Origin: a virus
DNA length: 20,324 nt
Direction: 5' to 3' (one strand)
Virus record (IMG/VR): IMGVR_UViG_3300021957_000411
Location: 1-20,324 of that record
Positions 5,205-13,500 of this stretch are shown piece by piece. A program made the position numbers and the translations under genes. Below the pieces are notes generated by a model. The model was given only the letters and a program-made list of their open reading frames with translations, made no database searches and was not told the origin of the DNA. How positions within the stretch are numbered: position 1 is the first letter of the stretch; every line of letters starts with the position of its first letter.

Positions 5205-5359
5205 TACTTGCGAATCAGCTCGTTGATCGCCTTCCAAGCCTCTACCATTTTAGATTCCAGCACTTCCAGCCGGTTCAGAATCTTGCCTATTGTCAGCACT
5301 AAGATAAATATTCCCGCAGCTATGGGCCAGCCTGACACAACCAAATTCCATGCTTCCAT
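5204..5359 (-). CDS. 51-residue single-TM protein
   Basis: An ATG at 5359 gives 51 residues with AAAGGA upstream. The N-terminal segment (about 4-24, NLVVSGWPIAAGIFILVLTIG) is one membrane helix. The C-terminal 26 residues (KILNRLEVLESKMVEAWKAI onward) are a coiled coil with heptad leucines. Start and end overlap the neighbours by one base each (TAATG), so three genes in a row are translationally linked. The size and topology fit a small holin-like or pinholin-like protein or a membrane partner of the 131-residue gene. It is too short for many gene finders. Confidence 0.7.
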   Translation of the reverse strand: MEAWNLVVSGWPIAAGIFILVLTIGKILNRLEVLESKMVEAWKAINELIRK

Positions 5360-5529
5360 TACTCGTCCTTTCTGCCGAAAATACCTTTTACGGTATCAGA
5401 CTCCCAGATCCGAATGGACAGCCATATTATCGTGACTCCAGCCGCTGCTTCAGGAAGCCAGCCAGCTAAACTGGCAACGCCGCCGCTAACGGCGACTGCA
5501 TCTACTATTGATTTGACTTCCTGTTGCAT
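5359..5529 (-). CDS. 56-residue small holin-like membrane protein
   Basis: An ATG at 5529 with AGGTG five bases upstream gives 56 residues. The sequence has an N-terminal amphipathic helix (QQEVKSIVDAVAVSGGV), a LAGWLPEAAAG turn, and a membrane helix (about 29-41, TIIWLSIRIWES) ending in DTVKGIFGRK. This pattern is familiar from small phage proteins annotated as holins. It may work with, or in place of, the 3-TM holin. It overlaps the following gene by the TAATG motif. Confidence 0.75.
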   Translation of the reverse strand: MQQEVKSIVDAVAVSGGVASLAGWLPEAAAGVTIIWLSIRIWESDTVKGIFGRKDE

Positions 5530-5536
5530 ATATCAC

Positions 5537-5755
5537 CTAGTGCGCTTCGTCAACTTCTTCAAAGACAGGTGCTTCGCCAGGAATCGGCGCTTCTTCTGTC
5601 TGCTGTTGCTGCTGCTGTTGTGCTTGAATCAAGCTAAGTTGTGCCTCTAAATCGGCAATTCTGAGAGCCTGACCAGCGTTTTGTTTAGCTAATGAATCAA
5701 TCTTAGCCATTGTTACATACTCGTCAGCACTCATCTCTCGCTTCTGTTCGCTCAT
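5537..5755 (-). CDS. 72-residue coiled-coil protein with glutamine tract
   Basis: AGGAGGGGACT right before the ATG is a very strong ribosome site. The 72-residue protein is hydrophilic. Residues 9-50 are a predicted coiled coil (heptads through IDSLAKQNAGQALRIADLEAQL), followed by seven glutamines (about 47-53) encoded by mixed CAG/CAA codons. The tail is acidic and proline-containing (EEAPIPGEAPVFEEVDE). There is no membrane segment. It may be a scaffold or adaptor. It begins the lysis/membrane cassette after a 76-base gap from the virion gene; no clear promoter or terminator is seen in that gap (5756-5831). Confidence 0.7.
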   Translation of the reverse strand: MSEQKREMSADEYVTMAKIDSLAKQNAGQALRIADLEAQLSLIQAQQQQQQQTEEAPIPGEAPVFEEVDEAH

Positions 5756-5831
5756 AGTCCCCTCCTAGTTTTTGGTTTTACGATTTTATCCCGTTCTTAG
5801 CACATCTTCCACTTGTTTAACAGATCAGCAT

Positions 5832-7157
5832 TTAGTTGAATTTATCTGTCCTAGCTCTCAGGCTGATCATAAAGTTTAGAGTTGTATCTTTCTCAATGAA
5901 GGTCCGATCTGCTGGGTTGTATCCAAGGAGCCTTAAAGCCCACCTGAACCTAATATCAACTGTTGAAACCTTGTCGCCATAAGTGAATCTAGGCATTGTG
6001 GTAGAGACTTGGAAACTTCTGCCGTAAGCGGTGTTTGCTGCCGTTGTTACAAATGACGTAATACTGTTGGTTGACATCAATGTCTCGCCAAATCCAGATA
6101 CGTTGTAAGAAGATTGGCCAATTTGACCGCCGCCGGGATTCTGCGTTCCGGTCGCTAGTGACTGATTGTGCTGAGACGTTAAAAGAGCTGCTTGTATAAC
6201 TTGGACGCCTTCAAATGTAATGGCGTCATTTGTGACTGCGCTGTAAGTTTGAGGACTGCCGGTTCCTGACGCTTCTGCGTTCCAATACTGATTAGTAAGA
6301 GTGATTGTAGCGCCGCTTCCGGTAAAGTTTCCGGTAGATAAAAGGTGATACCTTAGTCTTGTGTTAGTTCCGTCAAACTCTACAGTCATTCCGCATTTGG
6401 CAAGGCTTACCGCTGCATTAATGCTTGCGTTATCTATATCTGCATTTGCACTTGCTAACTTATAATTAAGGTCATTGCTGGTTGTGCTAAACAAACGCCT
6501 TCGCGTATAGCCTTGGTTCTCGCCAACGTTGCAAGGGTAATAATATTCTTTGATTGCATTCTTGCCGCCGCTTGCGATAGGGCTTCCCGCCACAGTGTTG
6601 TACCAATTCAAGGCACGAACGTCTGAGTCGTTTAAACCCACGGAAGTCCCAGAACTGCCCCCTGCGACCGTGTGTATTGTGTTCAAACTTAACGCCCCTG
6701 ACGCGGGCATAGATCCGCTATGCTTTACATACATGGCTTGAGTTGCACCAGAGGAAGACGATGCGAAAGGGAAGGATGACGCAGCCCAAGACCATCTAGT
6801 ATATGGACCGCCTTCCTCGCCTCCCGTTGGCGGCGGGCTTGGGTAATTAGCACTAGAATTGTCAGCGACTATAGCCCCGCCATAAGTAGCGGAAGATCTA
6901 TTGTAATTAACGCCGTTGATCGTTATGTAGTCCCAGCCAGAATTTTCGTGAATGCCGTACACTTCAAAGTTTATTTTGCTGGTTGAATTCTGCCAATACA
7001 AACCTCGCACACCATTACCGCCAAACGCAACGAGGTATTTCTCGCTTTGGTTAATAGTCGCAGAGCCGATAACGTCAGAAAATCCCGCAAAAACTGGTGG
7101 GCTGAATCCAAAAATATCAGTAGTTGATATTGTAAATTGGCTTATTGTGACTGCCAT
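5832..7157 (-). CDS. Probable virion/tail-associated protein, 441 residues
   Basis: The product is rich in Ser, Thr, Gly, Asn and aromatic residues and is beta-rich by appearance, typical of phage fibre or spike proteins. There is no signal peptide. A glycine/proline hinge (YPSPPPTGGEEGGPY, about 105-119) splits an N-terminal domain from a larger C-terminal part. The C-terminal end has RFRWALRLLGYNPADRTFIEKDT. I recognise no catalytic motif or named family. It follows the giant tail protein and two small genes in one leftward block, so it is likely a structural or receptor-associated protein. It starts inside the previous gene, with a 16-base overlap. Confidence 0.7.
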   Translation of the reverse strand: MAVTISQFTISTTDIFGFSPPVFAGFSDVIGSATINQSEKYLVAFGGNGVRGLYWQNSTSKINFEVYGIHENSGWDYITINGVNYNRSSATYGGAIVADNSSANYPSPPPTGGEEGGPYTRWSWAASSFPFASSSSGATQAMYVKHSGSMPASGALSLNTIHTVAGGSSGTSVGLNDSDVRALNWYNTVAGSPIASGGKNAIKEYYYPCNVGENQGYTRRRLFSTTSNDLNYKLASANADIDNASINAAVSLAKCGMTVEFDGTNTRLRYHLLSTGNFTGSGATITLTNQYWNAEASGTGSPQTYSAVTNDAITFEGVQVIQAALLTSQHNQSLATGTQNPGGGQIGQSSYNVSGFGETLMSTNSITSFVTTAANTAYGRSFQVSTTMPRFTYGDKVSTVDIRFRWALRLLGYNPADRTFIEKDTTLNFMISLRARTDKFN

Positions 7158-7321
7158 TCTTCCACCTGAGCTATGAACGCTTGCTCTTGAGCAACGAAAG
7201 ATTCTATCTGCTGCTCAGGAGTTAGATTAGGGTCAACAGCTAGGTGAAAAAACCCAGTCTCTCCATTGCTAAACTCATGGGAAAACTTCAGCAGTCCATC
7301 TTTAACCGTGTGCTCAGGCAT
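7142..7321 (-). CDS. 59-residue small tail-region protein, unknown
   Basis: An ATG at 7321 gives 59 residues. The protein is acidic with two parts: a front half with GLLKFSHEFSNGETGFFHLAV, and a helical end with TPEQQIESFVAQEQAFIAQVEEW. It overlaps its upstream neighbour by 8 bases and its downstream neighbour by 16 bases. The ordered overlaps and codon use suggest a real gene. It may assist tail-fibre assembly, as short helical proteins next to fibre genes often do, but no family is recognised. Confidence 0.65.
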   Translation of the reverse strand: MPEHTVKDGLLKFSHEFSNGETGFFHLAVDPNLTPEQQIESFVAQEQAFIAQVEEWQSQ

Positions 7322-7562
7322 CAGTCCAGACCGCCGCGCAGATGTCTTGGACTATCTGAGGTTGACCAGACACATCATCTCCAGGTTTAAAGTTAAACGA
7401 CCTGTTCTGCGTGATCGGCAGAGTGTCATCATCTGGGTCGTCAACCGTCACTCGGTCATTAACTGTCACTAATGTAACCATAGTGGAAGGGTCAGCGGGA
7501 CTCATGCTCATGTTAGGTCTAACCATGATATCCACGAGTTCAACAGTTTTTGTCATTGCCAT
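7314..7562 (-). CDS. 82-residue protein after the tail-fibre gene, unknown
   Basis: AAGGAG lies eight bases before the ATG at 7562; an ATG two codons later is also possible. The 82-residue product has beta-strand character with an acidic DDPDDDTLP loop and the phrase QNRSFNFKPGDDVSGQPQ. It carries no membrane segment. The gene starts one base after the stop of the giant tail-tip gene. Such small beta proteins directly after a J-like gene may be fibre accessories. Function unknown. Confidence 0.65.
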   Translation of the reverse strand: MAMTKTVELVDIMVRPNMSMSPADPSTMVTLVTVNDRVTVDDPDDDTLPITQNRSFNFKPGDDVSGQPQIVQDICAAVWTDA

Positions 7563-7563
7563 T

Positions 7564-10500
7564 TTACTTCTCCTTGAGTTTGGTTTTAAGGGTTTCTACT
7601 TCTTGCGTTAATTCCTTTATGGCCTCAACTAACAGCGGGACTAATTTTGAATAATCAACCGTCAGATAATTTTCACCAGATTTGGACGTGATCTCACCAG
7701 TATTCTCGTCGGTATCCATGTCAATTGGAGCCAACGACACGGCCTCGGGCAAGACGGCTTGAATTTGTTGCGCCGACAATCCCACTTGCTGCTTGTCGTT
7801 GCTGTAACCCAATTCTTTGGCAAGATCGTTTTCAACGTACTTGAAGCCTGAGAGGGAGTTAACTTTCTCTAAAGCGTTATCAATATCCGCTGTCTTAGTC
7901 TTTAGACGCATATCTGAATAATATGCAGTCACGTTCCCAGTGGTTGCTATCTCCGCAGAACCGCCGCCAACATATAGTCTTTTGTTGTTGTACGTTCTGA
8001 CCCAAGTGCTGTCCTCCATGTGGACGCCGCCAGTGTAGGCAGAGAAATATATCCCGTCATTGTTGTTGGTCCGATACCAAGTGTCAGTTCCGTTTATTAG
8101 TGTGTGACCGTCTTGGCTTAATCCGCCGTTTGCGTGAAGTCTTCCGGTAATCCTGACTCCACTATCCAAATTGCCGATAGACATTAATTCGGTGGACATC
8201 GCTGCGTCAGAAAAGAAACGCACGCCACCGTAATTAGGCAGAACGAAGAACCTGATGCCTGTATGCCATTTGATATTTAGCTTGGTGTAATTTCCGCCAA
8301 CGTTTTCCATTGAGGTGCCAATGGAGTAATTGTTTAGGTCATTGCCGCCGCCAAAAGCCAGTGAGGTAGAAGATACCGCGTTATAGGAGTTGTTTGTCCA
8401 CTCACCGCCAATGAGCATTGCATGCTGCCAAGTAAATCTTTTGGAAGTGTCTATGTATCCAGCAGACGCAGCGTTGATTATAAACGTGACGTTATTATTA
8501 GTGTATGTACCCAAATAACCGCCGCCACTGTTTAGCCAAGTATCGTGAGCGTACATGCCCATCTGTATACCGGCAGTAGTCTTGACGTGCATCCTAGCGT
8601 GGCCAGTGCCGTTTAAAGTTAGCTGCCTATCCCAACTTGCGTAGTTAACCGGCGCTTCTCCAATGGACAACCCGCCATAAGTAGCACCTGCGAAAGCTGA
8701 GTTGCCGGTTGTATTGAGATACCAAGTGCTGCTGTTATTAAGGTATAAATTACCTGTACGCGTTTTCCTTAGATCCCAAGAGCCCCAAGCACTTTCAAGG
8801 AATCCAAAGTCTGAGCCGTTGGCACCGTAAAGTTGCATTAAATGTGTATCATTTGCGGATCTTAAAACTAACCCGCCAGCGGTATTGCTCCCTGAGTTCT
8901 TTATAACTAAAGAATGAGTTCCTGTGTTTATCGTTTGAGGGCTAACCGCTCCATTAATAACAAAGGTTTTATTTGCTGCCGTATCAATCCCTTCAGGTAG
9001 AACGCGGAACACGCTGCTATTCCCAGAAGGATGAAAGGCAATAAGCCCGCTTGAGGTATATAAATTTAGTGAGTTTGCTCCACCCCAGTTTGTATATGTG
9101 GAGCTACCTTTAAATATCTCTGTGTTGCCGCCTTCGGCTGTCAAAATCAAAGAAGAATAAGACGTTTGCGTTGCATTCCCGATCTTGATACCGGCAAGGA
9201 TGGCGCTACTTGACAGCACTTCAAAAGGACTGCCAGAAGTTGCGCTAATTTTTAACGCTGGATATTCGTATCTTGCAGTGAACGGCTCAAAGATAGCGTA
9301 GTAATTGTATTGAGCGACATTTATGATAAGTAATGCCGTATCAAAATGAAAAGTTACGTTCGCACCTACCGCTACAGTTCGCTTAAGGACGTTGTTGTGA
9401 TAGTAGTAAGCGTTTGTGTTGTCATAAATAATTGACAGCTTATCGCCAATAGCAACAGTTCCAAAAGCCCCTCGGCTTGTACCGCTTTCGTATATATATA
9501 AAGTACTACCGGCTACATACCAAGCATAATTTATATTGGTGTAGCTCGCGCTGGCACTAGGATTTGTACTGATTCCCGCCATGTGTTCTAGCAGCGTAGC
9601 AGGAGAGTATTCCATCTTTACGCCAGACTTATAGCCTGTTGTGCTATAAACGTGCGTGTCCCATTGACTTGATCCGGCAGCCGCACCTTTACCGAATTGG
9701 CTTTTTGCGCCATTGAGGGTTGCGTATGCACTGCCGACTAATTGCAGAGACGGTTGATCTAAGTTTGTGCCGTTAATTGTCCCGATGTTGGAAAGGTTAC
9801 GGCTGGAGTCTATTACTGTGGTGCCGCCAACTTGAAAAGCGCCTGCGGAAGTAAAGCCAAACGTATCTGAGCCAGCGCCATTAGTCCTAACATAAACGCC
9901 TCTACCTGTTGCAGAGGCAAGAAATAATCCGTCACCGTTGTCATCTCTGCCAAACACTCGGTTGTAACCATTGGTTATGCCGCCAAAGCCAATAACCCCG
10001 TATCCGCCATACGTCCCATCTTCTCCAACTTGAGTACCTGTCTTTGCGTATATTTGGCGAGCAGGGGATATTACTGCTTGGCCACCCATCGCCAAGTTGC
10101 CGCTAACGATATTAATTAATCCGTTTCCATTAATCGTAAAGCGTTCGTTATTTGTCGCCTTGTCAGTTCCTGTTGCAGTGTGGAAACGAATAGCCGCTGC
10201 ATCGTTGGGATAAGTGGTATGCAAATGGACATCGCCCACATTATTGTCATACCAAATTTGAAATCCTTCAGTCGTAATTGCGCCTTGATCAGATCTTAGG
10301 TTGAGAACCGAATCAAAATTGCCATTCCCCCTGATGTCTATAATTGAATCAGCTGAGGCTTTGTTTACATCTAATTTATCAGTCAGGTTGGTCTGGCCAG
10401 ACACGTTAAGGCCGTAATAAACCCTTACGTTGTTATCAAGTTCGCCTACCGAAAATATTTTAACACCCGGCGTATTATCAGCCATTGCGTCATTGTAGAA

Positions 10501-13500
10501 GCGAGTTCCGCCGTAAGTTTCATTTGCACCTATCCTAATTCCGGTGTGCCACTGAATATCTAGCTTCGTGTAATCCCCGCCAACATCCTCTTTTACTCCT
10601 ACCCCGATTGAGTACGCGTCAGGGTAAGAGGTGTTTAATCCACCGAAATAAATCCTACCCGTTGCCACAGTGGCATAAGAGTTGGTCGTTCCATTATTAC
10701 CGACTAACAGATAAGCGTTCTTCGTATAAACTCGGCCAGATTCTACGACAAACCTATCTTGTTGACCTGCTGGGTGAAAGTTTATAGTTCCTTTTGAATT
10801 ATAGATGTTGAGAGAATCAGCGCCGCCCCAGTTTGTGTAGGTGTCAGATGCTTTGAACATTTGACCATTCTGAGTTCCAGTACCATCCGCCGCATGTAGG
10901 AGTAAATTTGTATAATCGGTTTGAGAGCTATCTCCAACATTTATCTGGGCAACAGTACTACTAGGGTTTACTGCTAAGTTGCCTGTGAGCGTTCCGCCCG
11001 TTAAAGGTAAGTGGCCTACTTGGGAGTAGCTGTAAGCTGTATCCCATTGAGTAATTTGCGTACTGCTAAAATCTGAGCTAGCCCATAGACCGTTGCCGTT
11101 GTATGTTGGTCTGCCTCGCGGGAAATTAACCACGCCTGCATTTGTTATGTTAATGGCTATCTGAGGCCCAGCGGCATAGCTGTTGGTAGTTGCGAGCGCC
11201 ATGTGCGTCCCAGTAGAATTGTCATTTACAACATAAATCCCTGCTTGCGCTTCATTAGCACTACCTCCTTGAAAGGTAATAGCGGCTTCTTTTGGAGACC
11301 CAGAAGCGCCAGCGCCATTTGTTATGTGAATGTTGCCAAGCAAAGATTTGCTAACATCAAAAGCCCCATTAGCCGATGTTGTGGTTACGTTCTTATTAAT
11401 GTCCAAGTTAGTAGCAGTTATAGCGCCTGAAAAAGTGCCTGTTGTTCCTGATAAGCCGCCTGTAAGCGTTCCGCCAGCCAGAGGCAGATGGCCTACTTGA
11501 GAGTAGGTATAAGCAGCGTCCCAGTTTGTATTTGTTACATTGGACAGCACACCAGAATGAAGGGTTTCAGCCGCGATCATCCCTGAATCAAAGTTGTCTA
11601 ATTCCTGTGTAGAGAATGCCAATCCTGTAAAGTAAAATGAGCCACGTTTATTTGTAATTCTTATGGAACTAAAGCTACTTAACCCAGTTCCTATTTTAAC
11701 AATCGCCTGCCCATCGTGTTCAGCGGGATCTCCCTCATTGCTAGTTTCTACTGACTGCCCTGTGCTTATCCTGCCGAGAAATACTAAATCGCCGTCAGCT
11801 TGTATCGCATGAACATCAACGTAACCCCCATCAGACCATTTTAGGAGTGACATATAACAAGTGTCAGCTCCAGCAGGGATGTTGTACTGCTTGTATGCCC
11901 CAGCGTTATAGGTATAAGAATATCCTGCGGCAAGTTTTATGGTCCCCCACGACGCTCCTGTAGTGCTTGAAGTCCAAGTCCCAGATTCAGCATCTTGGTC
12001 TGTTGCCTTCAAGTAAGTCTTTGGGATATTAGCGTTGTGGCTAAACTCAAAAGAATCGCTCGCAGTCTTCCATAAAATAGAGGCATCAGCCGTAGCAGAA
12101 ACCGCGTCTTGGATAGTGATACCCGCATCGTTAGCGGTGCTGGATGAATCACCCGTGGAATAGTTCAGGGTTATGTTGTTGTCTTTTACCGTTAGGTTGT
12201 CAGTATTGACCGTGGTAGTAGTGCCGTTTACCGTTAGGTCGCCGGTGATAGTTAAGTTTTGACTGATAGTCCCGCCAGTCAAAGGCAAGTGACCTATCTG
12301 CGAATAGTCATATCCGGTTTTCCACTGCGTAGAATTTGACGCTGCGCCGTCAGCATATATAGATCCAGAGGCGAGAAAATTGCCGTTGTCTCCAACAAAC
12401 GCGAAGGGTTGTGAGGTGCCATTATTGTACTTTATATTTAGTGTATTAGAGCCGCTTTCATTAATATCGGGCTTGGCTTCAATTGTAAATGTTTCGTCTT
12501 GAGTGTCTGAATCTCTCCAGCTAATAGATCTGCTTCCGCTTGATGCGGTCAGGATAACATCACCAGTAAGCAAACTTCCTGCCGCCTGATCCCTTATAAC
12601 GTTACTGCTATCAATTGTGAAGTATTGGCTGCTGCTATTGAAATAAAGTGTGCGGCTTGATGACGAACTAGGATTTGCTGTGCTGGAACCAGATCCTGCA
12701 ACGTAACTAACTTGCACGCGATAAGCTCTATCGCCCGGAGTACTGACAAAAGTTTTGCTCATTACAAGATTAAATTGGCTATCTATTGCATCTTTATCGC
12801 CTGCATACCAGCCAGTCCCAGATGCGTAAACAGAATAATAATTATCGTCTGATGCAGCCCCAGATAAGGTTCTGCGTGTAAATGTTTTGCTACCTAAAGA
12901 AACATTAGCAAAAGTTCCAACGACCCCACCATTAATATTGGCGACTTGTAAAGTCAGCGTTATGCTGTCGGGGAAATCTTCCGCGCTGTTGATGGCAAAA
13001 GGTAAATACCCCAACGGAAACAAAGTTTTAATAGTTAGACTTTGCGTTGCAGATAAAATCGTTCTGGCGTAATCAGTGTTACTGGTCAGCTCGTCTGCTA
13101 CTTGTGCCACCGCTGTGTCCGATCCTGACGCTAGACTAGCTAATCCTACCCCGACCAAGCCATCTTGCGCTGAATCAAAGATAACCGCGCTCGGATCATT
13201 TGGCCGAGTTATTACTATTCGGTCAGCGGTAACAGTCCCGCTGGCATCAACCTTGAAAGGAGACGCCCCAGCAGTAGCAGCGCCAGCGTAAAATTTATAA
13301 TTCTGATCGCCACCATCCATCGTTGCAGATGTCGCGCCAGATCCAGCAATAAACTTGGAATCAGTGCTAACGTCACCCGTAAATGCTCCAGCGGATGCGT
13401 TTACAGTTCCGGTAAATGTTCCTGATGTTGCTGTGATTGCGCCGGTTATCGTTGCACCTGTTGCGGTTAATGCGCCAGCTCTTGTTACCCTAAAAGGCGC

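Noticed and set aside
5756-5831. Promoter for the lysis/membrane cassette
   Set aside because: A TAAAAT-like box exists on the - strand, but no acceptable -35 lies 16-18 bases upstream, so no call is made.
7564-12331. Diversity-generating retroelement acting on the fibre
   Set aside because: No reverse transcriptase or template repeat is present in the window, and the fibre end is an S74 domain and not a C-type lectin variable domain.
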